Assembly (NCBI GenBank): GCA_022819585.1
Contig: JAJEGY010000029.1
Coordinates: forward strand, 1 to 46,393
Origin: Dehalococcoidia bacterium
Lineage (GTDB): Bacteria > Chloroflexota > Dehalococcoidia > Lucifugimonadales > Lucifugimonadaceae
Length of the DNA: 46,393 bases
Reading direction: 5' to 3'
The position numbers were made by a program, and so were the translations under genes. Within the stretch, counting starts at the first letter, position 1; each line of letters opens with the position of its first letter. Below are positions 7,917 to 16,292 of the stretch, one piece after another. The notes below the pieces were generated by a model. That model worked only from the letters and a program-made list of their open reading frames with translations, searched no databases and was not told where the DNA came from.

Positions 7917-9086
7917 TCAACCGGGCAAATCCAAATCCGTGTTCGGCGTCTCCGTCCAGTCTTCCTTCGACCTTCCGTCGTAGTCGAACCGGATCGTACC
8001 ACCCTTGATTGTCACTTGATTGATCAGTCTCCCAGGCGCAGGCATAATCCGATACCCCGTAGGCCCACTATCGCTCAACCCGCAAGGCCGCTCGACGTAC
8101 TCCAGTACCGTCACATCAGCAGTCGCACCGGGAGTCAACGTGCCAAGCTCCGGATGCCCGATCTGCTTTGCCGGCGCCCACGTCGATTTTTCGACGATGT
8201 CGTATAACGACATTCCGATGGCCAGGAACTTGCTCATCACCTCCGTCTGGGTGGCCCGGGAGGTGTGAAGGCTCATGCGATGCAGGTCGGTCGATATAGT
8301 GTCTGGCGGAAAGCCCTGTTCGATCGCCGGAACCGCCATCGAGAACGAGAAACTGTTGTTGCCATGTCCGACATCCATGATGATGCCTTTTTCACGCGCC
8401 TCCCAGTAATGGGGCTTCACCTTGCCATCGTTTCCAATCATCGGCTTGCCGTAACCGTAGCAGTGCGTGACACCATCGCCCGGATTCATGTGCTCCAGCA
8501 TCATCTCGCCGAAAGGTCGAGACGCTCGGGCGTTTTGATCGATCAAGCAGAACGTGCCAGACTCGGCTGCCGCCGCTACTCCTCGGTCCACCGATTCCCA
8601 TCCCACACCGCCGTAATGCGCGACTTTGACACCGACGATCACATCTGACCGTTGCCGTATCTTGGCCGCCGTCAGTTCCACGTCCATGTCGTCGATGTCT
8701 TGCTCACCATCCCCGCACATGCCATGACCGACGATGTTGAGGAGGGCAAATACTCTGGGCCCAGCTTTCTGAATGATCGTCTCATTGAAATGATCAAAAG
8801 TTCTCCAGCCCGATCCGCCACAGTCGACCATCGTGGTAACTCCGTATGGGAAGCACAACTCATCCGGAAACATCGCGCCTCCATAAAGGAAGCAGTGGGC
8901 ATGCAAGTCAATCAGGCCCGGCGTGACATAGCAGCCAGAAGCGTCAACCACCTTTCGTCCTTGCGACTCAGGAATATCTGCCTGCACCGCCGCGATCGAT
9001 GACCCGGAAATACCAACATCCCGCTCCTCGTCGATGCCATTTTTTGGATCGATTACATTGCCACCTTTGATGAGAAGGTCGTACAT
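7917..9086 (-). CDS. Amidohydrolase-superfamily metallohydrolase
   Basis: This 389-residue protein hydrolyses an amide or related bond with a metal centre in a TIM barrel. The N-terminal small beta-domain reads YDLLIKGGNVIDP, the metal motif HAH is at H62 and H64, and a candidate carboxylated lysine is at K154 (in VGVKVAH). The later GVTHCYGYG and ISTDLH segments supply the remaining His and Asp ligands, and the C-terminal LTPGATADVTVLEY strand closes the small domain. It resembles dihydroorotase/D-aminoacylase-like deacetylases. It lies 33 bases downstream of the ABC permease genes on the same strand, so it probably acts on the imported compound (a peptide, N-acyl amino acid or similar; inferred). 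Confidence 0.85.
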   Translation of the reverse strand: MYDLLIKGGNVIDPKNGIDEERDVGISGSSIAAVQADIPESQGRKVVDASGCYVTPGLIDLHAHCFLYGGAMFPDELCFPYGVTTMVDCGGSGWRTFDHFNETIIQKAGPRVFALLNIVGHGMCGDGEQDIDDMDVELTAAKIRQRSDVIVGVKVAHYGGVGWESVDRGVAAAAESGTFCLIDQNARASRPFGEMMLEHMNPGDGVTHCYGYGKPMIGNDGKVKPHYWEAREKGIIMDVGHGNNSFSFSMAVPAIEQGFPPDTISTDLHRMSLHTSRATQTEVMSKFLAIGMSLYDIVEKSTWAPAKQIGHPELGTLTPGATADVTVLEYVERPCGLSDSGPTGYRIMPAPGRLINQVTIKGGTIRFDYDGRSKEDWTETPNTDLDLPG

Positions 9087-9119
9087 CTCTGAAAGCCCTT
9101 TCGTTGGCTGTTGTTAGCC

Positions 9120-10055
9120 CTACCTGATTTGCCGCAACCGCGGGTCCGTCTTATCCCGCACCCAGTCACCAATGAAGTTGAAGGACATGACCACGAGGAA
9201 GATGCAGAAGCCGGGGAAGATCGATACCCACCACGCGGTGTCGAGGAACTCGCGCCCGTCGCTGATCATGTTGCCCCATGAAGGGTAGCGCGACGGAACA
9301 CCGATGCCTAGGTAGCTCAATGATGCTTCCGTCAAGATCAGTCCGCCGATCCGAAGGCTGGCGAGGACCATGAGCAGATTGATGACGCCAGGGAGGATAT
9401 GACGATACATGATGCGGAAGTCGCTCGCACCTGCGACGCGTGCGGATGCAACGTAATCTCTCGTCTTGAGAGTCAACACCTCCGCGCGAATGTTCCTCAC
9501 CAGTCCCACCCAAGTTGCCATCACTAACAAGCCGATGAGCACCAACAATCCCGTGCCGATCGTTATCGACACAACCAGCGCAATCAACAAGAACGGCAGA
9601 CCGTTCCACACATCCACGTACCTCGTCATTACTTCATCGAACCACCCGCCAAACCAACCCGAAGCGATCCCTGCCCACAGTCCCATCGTCATCCCAATCG
9701 CAGCGGCCGCGAACGCAACAGTGATCGACACCCTAGTCCCATGCACCAGACGTGAGTAGATGTCGCGTCCGTGTTGGTCGGCACCTAGCAAATACCGATC
9801 GTCGAGGTATTCATTGTTTTCGTAATATTCGTCGTACCAAAAAGGCGGTGCAAAACTCCCCCGCAGGTTTTGTTTATTCGGATCATCCGTGGCGAATTGC
9901 GTCGTGAATATAGTAGCAAGTCCAAACATAACGATGACGAATCCCGGGATAACCGGCCAACGCCGCAAGAAATCCCACGCTATCAGAGGCGAGCGTACGA
10001 CCAATTCCACCGGATTCATCGGTTTGTCTTGTACGGTCTCGACTGTCGCCATCAA
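9120..10055 (-). CDS. Peptide/nickel-type ABC transporter permease, DppC-like
   Basis: A 311-residue inner-membrane permease of the DppC/OppC type. It has an N-terminal extension with one transmembrane helix (FVIVMFGLATIF), a periplasmic loop with the LGADQHGRDIYSRLVHG motif, and five more helices. The EAA loop is present (DYVASARVAGASDFRIMYRHILPG) and contacts the ATPase subunits. The start ATG overlaps the upstream permease stop by four bases (ATGA), so the two are translationally coupled. It should form a heterodimer with the DppB-like protein and import a peptide or other small solute delivered by the binding protein at 11166-13361. Confidence 0.95.
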   Translation of the reverse strand: MMATVETVQDKPMNPVELVVRSPLIAWDFLRRWPVIPGFVIVMFGLATIFTTQFATDDPNKQNLRGSFAPPFWYDEYYENNEYLDDRYLLGADQHGRDIYSRLVHGTRVSITVAFAAAAIGMTMGLWAGIASGWFGGWFDEVMTRYVDVWNGLPFLLIALVVSITIGTGLLVLIGLLVMATWVGLVRNIRAEVLTLKTRDYVASARVAGASDFRIMYRHILPGVINLLMVLASLRIGGLILTEASLSYLGIGVPSRYPSWGNMISDGREFLDTAWWVSIFPGFCIFLVVMSFNFIGDWVRDKTDPRLRQIR

Positions 10056-11005
10056 TCAAGCCTGATCCGAGGATCAATCACTACGTAAAGAAGATCCGAA
10101 ACGAAACTCATCGCCAGAAATAATATCGTGAACAGCAAGATGATGCCGGTAAGCAAAGTGAAATCGTTGTCGTTTACCGCCGCAACCGCGATCTGACCCA
10201 CTCCCGGCCAGACAAAAACGTTCTCGACCAACACCGAACCGTCCATGAATCCTGCTAGGAGTAACGCTGAAACCGTTAACGGCTGGATCAACGCGTTGCG
10301 GAAAGCGTGTTTGGCCACCACGCGACTGTACCCCATGCCTTTGGCCCGAGCAAGTTTGATGTACTCCGAATCCAGCACCTCCAACATGGCAGATCTCGTG
10401 ATGCGCAGATACCCCGCGATCGGTCCCCAGGCAAGCACAAGCACCGGCATGACCCAATACTGGAATTGTCCGAAGAAACTCGCATCCGTACGTCCATAAA
10501 ACGTTGGTACGGGCAACCATCCCAAATAGACAGCAAAAACCCAAATCCCGACGATTCCAACCCAAAACGCCGGCACAGACTGACCTGAAAGTGCAAACGC
10601 CCTAAGAAAATAATCCAAGATTGAAGCCCGGCGCATTGCCGAGAGAATGCCTAGGGGGATACCCACAAACGTACCGACGATCCACGCACCGATCGCGAGC
10701 TGCATCGTAGCCGGCCAGCGTTCTCGCAAGATGTCGGTCACTTTTCGGTTGGTGCCGACGCTCCGACCAAGATCGGCACGAAGGAGATTACCCAACCACG
10801 TTGCGTACTGCAGGACTATAGGTTTATCGAGGCCCCACTTCGCGCGCAACGCGGCGATCTGTTCGGGGCCGATGGCGTAACCCTCGGCGCGGATGAATAC
10901 GTTGATGGGATCGTCCTTGGCGTGCGCCAAGCCGAACACCACGATGGTGGCACCCAGCAATGAGATCACCATCGTCGAGATACGTCTTGCGAGAAACCGA
11001 TACAT
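10052..11005 (-). CDS. Peptide/nickel-type ABC transporter permease, DppB-like
   Basis: A 317-residue permease with six predicted helices: an N-terminal helix (ISTMVISLLGATIVVFGLAH), then the GLDKPIVLQY segment, the LGRSVGTNRKV periplasmic loop and the EAA motif (SEYIKLARAKGMGYSRVVAKHAFRNAL). It pairs with the downstream DppC-like subunit, with which it overlaps by four bases. The 160 bases separating it from the binding-protein gene upstream hold no other gene. Family and position identify a family 5-type importer; specificity is set by the binding protein and is unknown. Confidence 0.95.
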   Translation of the reverse strand: MYRFLARRISTMVISLLGATIVVFGLAHAKDDPINVFIRAEGYAIGPEQIAALRAKWGLDKPIVLQYATWLGNLLRADLGRSVGTNRKVTDILRERWPATMQLAIGAWIVGTFVGIPLGILSAMRRASILDYFLRAFALSGQSVPAFWVGIVGIWVFAVYLGWLPVPTFYGRTDASFFGQFQYWVMPVLVLAWGPIAGYLRITRSAMLEVLDSEYIKLARAKGMGYSRVVAKHAFRNALIQPLTVSALLLAGFMDGSVLVENVFVWPGVGQIAVAAVNDNDFTLLTGIILLFTILFLAMSFVSDLLYVVIDPRIRLD

Positions 11006-11165
11006 TCGTTTTCACATCATCCGGCAAAAGCGCCGCGGTTCTAGTTTCAATCAAATCACGATCTGACGCATTGAATCGCGGTCAATGACGAGTGGCGCGA
11101 CCTCAAAGGGCCGCGCCACTCAACTCCTCAGAATTTGAGCCTTCAGCTCGATTGCGGAGAAGCGA

Positions 11166-13361
11166 TCACTGTACGGTGATGATGAACTCTGGGTGATGCA
11201 GAGCGGATTCACGCACCGCTTGCGGCATATCCCAGGACGCTATCTTCTTGGGGTTCACCAACGCCACGTTCGGCCGAGCAACCGTTCCGATGGCCGGGTT
11301 CCACTTGTGTAGGAAGTCCGCCATCATGTTGCGGATCTCGATCCGCCCCGCCTTGTCCTGCGTCTGATTCATCAGCGTGCCCCACTCGCACAGCTCTTGG
11401 ATCTCGATACCGATGTTGAAACCTGGGCGTCCGCCTGAACACTCAGAGTTGCTCACCACCGGCCAGTCCCACGGAGCGTGAGGAGCTTCGGCACCTGCGG
11501 AGTGAATCCACGGAGCCGTCGCCGTTCGTCCGATCAAGCTCGGACGATAGGTTTGGTACTGCGCCTTCCAGTCCTGCATGTCGATGCCTAGCTCTCGCCA
11601 CATACCAACGACAGCGGTGCCGATCTCTTCGTCACCTCGTCCTATTCGGATGAAGAAAGGCATCTCGAAGCGGATACCGTTCGCGTTCTTGGGATACCCA
11701 GCTTCGTCCAACATCTGCCCGGCAAGTTCGGGGTTGTACTCGACATTCCACTTGTCTTGCCAGTTCACGTTGTTGATGTCGTGACCGTAAACGTAGTTCG
11801 GCCACGCCGCGTTCGAGAACAGGACCTCAGCGATGAGCGAACGGTCGATCGCGAACGACAGCGCCTGACGCACATGCGCCGCTCTCGTCATGCTCGTAAA
11901 GCCTTCCGGCGGGTTGCCGAAACCGTCACGTCGCGGGTCGCCGATCCACGGGATGTGGTGGCGAACCGTCGCATGCAACTCGATTGGAGTCTCAACGTCG
12001 TCGGGAGCCGGAGTGTAGATCGTGTCCTGCCAGTAGTTGCCGGAGAACGAAATCGAGTGGAACGAACCCGCACCAGCTCCAATGATCTCGAAGCCTTCCT
12101 GTGTCAACGTCGGGTAGTTCCGCAAGTCCACAGCTGCAACGTCGAGGCTGCCATTGCGAAGACCTGCCTCAGCGACCGCGTCCTCTGGGGTCGGTTCGTA
12201 GATGATCCTATCGACTGATGGTGTCTTGCGGTGGTGGTTTTGGACTGCCCTCAACTGAAGCGTCGCATCATACGCATACTCTTCAACCATGTATGGACCA
12301 GTGCCGACCACGTGCTCGCGCACCCAGTCCTCGCCCATCGTGTCAAACGCATTCTTGCTCGTGATGCTCAATCCAAGGCCCGCTTGACCAAACATAAACG
12401 TCTGCCAGCGAACGTCATACTCCTGCAACGGAACTCGCACGGTCATGTCGTCGATCTTCGTCAACGCTTGGTTGCCGATGAACGAGACCCAGTTTGAACC
12501 GCCGTCCGTCGCCGACTCGGGGTTGTAGCCCGGGTTGCCTCTGTTGTAGGCCCAGACAACATCGTCCGCACTCAAGTTCCCGAACTCGCCCCACTGGTTG
12601 TGGAACGGTACGTTCTCCTTGATGTTGAAGATGAGAGCCTGACCGCCGATCGCATCCTCGTCATCCACCAGTTCCCAACCCGTAATCACCTGGTCAACCG
12701 CGTTGCCGCTCTCGTCGGTCAAGAAGAACTTCTCGGTCACGCTTTGTCCAAGGAACATCCCACCTGTGGGGTCGCCCGGAATACCGCTGCCGCGTAGCTC
12801 AAGACCCGTACGAATTACGACGGTGTCGGAACCGGTAATCGGGTCCGGCGGCTCGCTGATCGTAGGCCGAGCCACCGGGATCGGAAGTCCGTAGAACGTC
12901 TCAGGTGCAGGAGTCGCCGTGGCGATAACGACTTTTTCGACCTCTTTGACGACTTCTTTTTCTACTTCTACTTCGACTTCCTTGACGACCTCGACTTCTT
13001 TAACGACCTCGACAGCGACCTCTTTCTCGACTTCCCTGACGACTTCGCGCTCGACGACCACAGTCTCAACGACGGTCCTGCCTTCGACGACGCGTTCACG
13101 TTCGACAACGACAGTCTCGACGACTTTGACCTCAACCACCCGTTCAACCGGTACCTCTACCTCTTGAATGACGGTTTCGCCCGCGACTTGCACCTCTTTT
13201 TCGACTACCACGGTCTCGACAACGCGCACTTCAACTTGGCGTTCGACAGGGACCTCAACCGTCTGGATGACGGTCTCACCAGCACATGCGAACAAGGCGA
13301 TCGCAGACACCGCAGCCGCGATCGGTAGGATCGCGAACCTAAATATCTTGTTTCGGGACAT
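11166..13361 (-). CDS. ABC transporter substrate-binding lipoprotein (family 5) with Val/Glu repeat stalk
   Basis: A 731-residue lipoprotein, longer than the usual 500-600. The signal peptide ends in a lipobox LFAC (Cys26). Residues 28-146 are an almost pure alternation of Val with Glu/Lys/Arg, including two tandem 33-residue repeats (28-60 and 61-93, both starting GETVIQ) and shorter degenerate copies. A TATPAPE linker leads into the SBP_bac_5 domain (about 160-731), with VRQALSFAIDRSLI and EYNPELAGQMLDEAGYP as typical elements. The stalk probably holds the domain away from the membrane; similar repeats occur in Chloroflexota lipoproteins as far as I recall. It is upstream of the two permeases on the same strand and probably heads the operon. 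Confidence 0.93.
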   Translation of the reverse strand: MSRNKIFRFAILPIAAAVSAIALFACAGETVIQTVEVPVERQVEVRVVETVVVEKEVQVAGETVIQEVEVPVERVVEVKVVETVVVERERVVEGRTVVETVVVEREVVREVEKEVAVEVVKEVEVVKEVEVEVEKEVVKEVEKVVIATATPAPETFYGLPIPVARPTISEPPDPITGSDTVVIRTGLELRGSGIPGDPTGGMFLGQSVTEKFFLTDESGNAVDQVITGWELVDDEDAIGGQALIFNIKENVPFHNQWGEFGNLSADDVVWAYNRGNPGYNPESATDGGSNWVSFIGNQALTKIDDMTVRVPLQEYDVRWQTFMFGQAGLGLSITSKNAFDTMGEDWVREHVVGTGPYMVEEYAYDATLQLRAVQNHHRKTPSVDRIIYEPTPEDAVAEAGLRNGSLDVAAVDLRNYPTLTQEGFEIIGAGAGSFHSISFSGNYWQDTIYTPAPDDVETPIELHATVRHHIPWIGDPRRDGFGNPPEGFTSMTRAAHVRQALSFAIDRSLIAEVLFSNAAWPNYVYGHDINNVNWQDKWNVEYNPELAGQMLDEAGYPKNANGIRFEMPFFIRIGRGDEEIGTAVVGMWRELGIDMQDWKAQYQTYRPSLIGRTATAPWIHSAGAEAPHAPWDWPVVSNSECSGGRPGFNIGIEIQELCEWGTLMNQTQDKAGRIEIRNMMADFLHKWNPAIGTVARPNVALVNPKKIASWDMPQAVRESALHHPEFIITVQ
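13083..13280 (-). repeat. Two tandem 99-base coding repeats in the binding-protein stalk
   Basis: Two adjacent in-frame copies (13182-13280 and 13083-13181) encode the 33-residue units that both start GETVIQ and continue VEVPVER. Beyond them, 12924-13082 encodes degenerate continuations built of EVVKEV and VVEKEV-like words. The low complexity makes the region prone to copy-number change and to assembly error. Confidence 0.85.
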
Positions 13362-13688
13362 TGTTACCCTCCACTACCTGTTTGGGCGTTTGACACCGGG
13401 CGATGGGCGAAATTAACCGCCGAGCCAGAGCCACTCGCAAACGATGCACGAATGTTAACTCATAAATCTAAACGTTGCGATTCTGGCCCGAAATTATTTC
13501 CCAATAGCTCTGAAGCAGTCTGGGAATAGTGATTACGCGTTGAAGCATCCGGGATTTGTCGGACAGATGACAACAATCGGCATCTGAAGCGGCGGTCTTG
13601 TTTCTCGCCTTCAATCTGCGAGAAAGGCGGTTTGGTTACTAGAATGACAGCAACTGAAAGTCGGGTTGTTGACCTTCGAGGATTCGTG
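13362..13688. other. Divergent intergenic region with one hairpin
   Basis: This spacer separates the leftward transporter operon from the rightward amidohydrolase and must hold both promoters. TTTCTCGC at 13601-13608 pairs perfectly with GCGAGAAA at 13618-13625 around a nine-base loop, ahead of the start of the + gene. An AT-rich patch at 13450-13505 is the best place for the leftward promoter, but I could not assign -35 and -10 boxes with confidence. Confidence 0.5.
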
Positions 13689-14537
13689 ATGATCACTCCA
13701 ACGATTGATGTGCAGGTTCACGCTTATGAGCGCGATCGACCGGAACGGCCTTGGCATGGGACATTGGCCGGACCGGCGGAGGTTACGGGCGACGACATGG
13801 TGAACGCGATGGACGAAGTAGGAGTCGACGGAGCGATCCTCGTCTCACCCTTCTCGATGTACCAATACGACGCCAGCTACGCGCTTGAGGTCCACGACCA
13901 ACATCCCACTCGCTTCGGACTAGTCAGACCATTCGACCCCGATTCCGACACCATCGAGCAAGAGATGGAGGAGTGGACATCTCACCCGGGCGTCGTCGGC
14001 GCTCGCATCATGCTTGCGCGCAACGAGATTCACGCCGACCACCCCGGCATCAACCGTATCCTCGCCGCAGGAGCAAAAGCAGCCATTCCCATCAACGTAA
14101 TGTGCTCAGGGAAACTCGACATCTTTCGAGAGATGGCCAGCAACAATCCAAACACCCAACTCATCATCGACCATTTGGGCCTCGCTCAACCATACGAACC
14201 GCCTGCACCCGATGACGCATGGGCCGACCTGTCCGACGTTATCGCGCTGGCAGAATTCGACAACGTCGCCATCAAAATCTCCGGGGCGGGCACCCTGTCA
14301 CACGAATCCTTCCCTTATCCCGACATCTGGGAACCGCTCACTCAGATCTTCCGAGCCTACGGCCTCGACCGTTGCATGTGGGGCACCGACTGGACACGAG
14401 CGGTCAACCTGCTGACCTACGAACAGGGCGTCGAAGCGTTCAGAGTCACCGATCAGTTGACAGACGCGGAACGCGCTCAACTCATGGGCGGCAGTCTGAC
14501 GAAGATCTACAAGTGGTCGCCATCCACAGCAGATTAA
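13689..14537 (+). CDS. Amidohydrolase 2 family metal-dependent hydrolase (COG3618-like)
   Basis: A 282-residue TIM-barrel hydrolase. The first strand ends with the metal motif (IDVQVHAYERD), followed by GVDGAILVSPF, the LIIDHLGL segment with a ligand His, and CMWGTDWTR with the catalytic Asp. This pattern fits the amidohydrolase-2 group that includes sugar lactonases and decarboxylases. The open frame extends up to a TTG at 13632, but I chose the ATG at 13689 because GAGGA sits six bases upstream and the protein then begins right before the first strand, as in relatives. The stop overlaps the stop of the convergent YCII gene in a shared TTAA. The physiological substrate is unknown; a lactone or carboxylate is likely. 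Confidence 0.85.
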   Translation: MITPTIDVQVHAYERDRPERPWHGTLAGPAEVTGDDMVNAMDEVGVDGAILVSPFSMYQYDASYALEVHDQHPTRFGLVRPFDPDSDTIEQEMEEWTSHPGVVGARIMLARNEIHADHPGINRILAAGAKAAIPINVMCSGKLDIFREMASNNPNTQLIIDHLGLAQPYEPPAPDDAWADLSDVIALAEFDNVAIKISGAGTLSHESFPYPDIWEPLTQIFRAYGLDRCMWGTDWTRAVNLLTYEQGVEAFRVTDQLTDAERAQLMGGSLTKIYKWSPSTAD

Positions 14538-14956
14538 CGATCAGCAAGCTCTTTCCGCATCCGCTCTTCCTGCTCGATTTGTTCGTCAGTCATTGCGTCG
14601 CCGAAGTCCTCATACTCGAAGATCGGACGTATCTCAACTTCGCTGCGGCTGAGCATCGGGTTCGGGCACTTCTTCAACCACTCAACTGCTTCGTCCATAT
14701 CCTTCACCTCCCAGATCCAAAAGCCAGAAACCTGTTCGCTCGTGTTCTCGAACGGCCCATCGACTACCTCGCGACTGTCACCGTCGAAGACGACCCGCTT
14801 GCCTGCGGAAGTCAGGTGGAGCCCTTCACCAGTGACCATGATCCCGGCCTGCATCAACTCAGCGTTGTATTGCCCCATTGCCTCGATCAACTCTGTCGAT
14901 GGCATAACCCCCGCCTCACTTTCCTCAGTCGCTTTGATTAGAACCATTACACGCAT
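14534..14956 (-). CDS. YCII-related (DGPF-type) protein
   Basis: A 140-residue cytoplasmic protein beginning MRVMVLIKATEESEAG, with the family motif VDGPFENTSEQVSGFWIWEVKDMDEAVEWLKK. YCII/DGPF proteins share a ferredoxin-like alpha/beta barrel. Some are encoded near ECF sigma factors, but none is seen here and the function is generally unknown. The C-terminal 25 residues are a charged helix rich in Glu. An in-frame extension to 15022 exists but lacks family similarity, so I start at 14956. Confidence 0.88.
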   Translation of the reverse strand: MRVMVLIKATEESEAGVMPSTELIEAMGQYNAELMQAGIMVTGEGLHLTSAGKRVVFDGDSREVVDGPFENTSEQVSGFWIWEVKDMDEAVEWLKKCPNPMLSRSEVEIRPIFEYEDFGDAMTDEQIEQEERMRKELADR

Positions 14957-15057
14957 TGGACAATATCCTCGGTCTCCGAAAACCCAACTCTTAGGTAATA
15001 CCCCACTCGTACAATCCCGCACACCACCGCAACCAGTCTACACAACACGATTTTGCA

Positions 15058-15816
15058 ATGCCAAAACGAGCCCTCATAATTCGCCACAACGAACACGAAA
15101 CTCTAGGCGAAAACTACACGACCGTTCTCCAAGATCATGACTTTGATCTCATCCCGATGAACATCTTCGAAGCCGAACCAGATTTCGTCAACTTCGACCC
15201 GCCACCCCTGTCCGACGTTGATCTCATCGTCGCCTTAGGCGGGGCTTTCTCAGCTAATGACCCGTTCCCGGCTATCCAAGCAGAACGTCATTTCTTCGCA
15301 GAAGCGATCGCTGCGAACGTTCCGATCTTCGGCGTATGCCTAGGCGCGCAAATCCTCGCCCGAGCATTAGGCGCTCAAGTAGAACCAACCGGCGGCTATG
15401 AATTCGGACTTCGAAAGATATGGATCACCGAAGAAGGCTCCAGCGATCCAGTCTTCAGCAAACTCCATGTCCCACTAGTCCCAACCCTCCACGGCGAACA
15501 CTTCTCCGTCCCCGACGGCGCGACCGAACTCGCATTCGGATACATGCTCTGCCGCGACGGCACCTTCAAACGCCAAAGCATGGCATTCAGATACCGCAAC
15601 TCATACGCATTCCAATTCGAACCGCAACTAACCCTCGACGAACTTCGCATCTGGAACCGAGAACTCGCCGCCGACTACGAACTGATGGGCCCGCTCTTCG
15701 ACCCAAAGCTCGAAGCTGAAACCAACCTCCGAGAATTCAGCACCTACTCTCCCATCTATGAAGAGCAGTCGAGAGAAATGCTGATCGCGTTCCTCAAAAA
15801 CGCGAGATTGGCATAG
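15058..15816 (+). CDS. Class I glutamine amidotransferase-like protein with altered triad
   Basis: A 252-residue protein with the class I glutamine amidotransferase fold, as in stand-alone GMP synthase-like GATases. The nucleophile elbow is intact (FGVCLGAQ, Cys94), as are the GG motif near residue 61 and the HGEHF segment. Near residue 188 the usual QFHPE, which holds the catalytic His and Glu, reads QFEPQ: His becomes Glu188 and Glu becomes Gln190. The codons are GAA and CAA, so this is not a simple one-base misreading. Glutaminase activity is therefore doubtful; the protein may bind a ligand or use another mechanism. It is 101 bases past the divergent YCII start and convergent with the GYD gene. 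Confidence 0.85.
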   Translation: MPKRALIIRHNEHETLGENYTTVLQDHDFDLIPMNIFEAEPDFVNFDPPPLSDVDLIVALGGAFSANDPFPAIQAERHFFAEAIAANVPIFGVCLGAQILARALGAQVEPTGGYEFGLRKIWITEEGSSDPVFSKLHVPLVPTLHGEHFSVPDGATELAFGYMLCRDGTFKRQSMAFRYRNSYAFQFEPQLTLDELRIWNRELAADYELMGPLFDPKLEAETNLREFSTYSPIYEEQSREMLIAFLKNARLA

Positions 15817-15822
15817 CCTAAC

Positions 15823-16146
15823 CTAGTTGCCGGGTGGGGGCGAGTAGCTGACACTCCGCTTAACCGCGTCATCGATCACCGTCGGATCCAACAACACGGT
15901 CGTCTTAACCGCGACCGCACCAACTGCCGATATTCTCAGCGATAGCGCCGTCGCTGCGGCATCGTCCGGAAGTTCGGCAATCACTATTAGATCGTCTTCG
16001 CCGAACGCGTAATAAAACGCTTCCACACTTCCACCCACACTGCTCACCGACTCTCGAAGCGCCTTACCTCGAGCCGAACCTCCAACCTCCAGAAGTCCGT
16101 TAACACCTTCACGCGAGTAGGAAGCCTGAAACAAGTACTTTGGCAT
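15823..16146 (-). CDS. GYD domain protein
   Basis: This encodes 107 residues with the GYD pattern: MPKYLFQASYSREGVNGLL at the N terminus, GGSVEAFYYAFGEDDLIVIAELPDD in the middle, and a final strand TTVLLDPTVIDDA. GYD proteins are small dimeric ferredoxin-like folds of unknown function, common in Actinomycetota, Proteobacteria and Chloroflexota. It stands alone between a convergent amidotransferase-like gene (six-base gap) and the upstream lipoprotein gene on the same strand, from which 146 bases separate it. Confidence 0.88.
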   Translation of the reverse strand: MPKYLFQASYSREGVNGLLEVGGSARGKALRESVSSVGGSVEAFYYAFGEDDLIVIAELPDDAAATALSLRISAVGAVAVKTTVLLDPTVIDDAVKRSVSYSPPPGN

Positions 16147-16292
16147 TTTGACCCCTTATGTGTGTCACCAACCTGTAAATCCTCTAATTCATTTTCAATA
16201 CAAACGGCAATCAATACAAGAAGAAAGCACTCAACATCAAAATGCTGAGCCTCCCACCGGCCACCGTCAATCGTGTCGGTCCGCGTTCGGCG

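Noticed and set aside
12919-13167. A Thr/Ser-rich open frame opposite the Val/Glu stalk
   Set aside because: It is the complement of the repetitive stalk codons; the low complexity explains the open frame.
12900-13280. Possible CRISPR-like array from the regular repeats
   Set aside because: The repeats are in frame and protein coding with no unique spacers and no cas genes.
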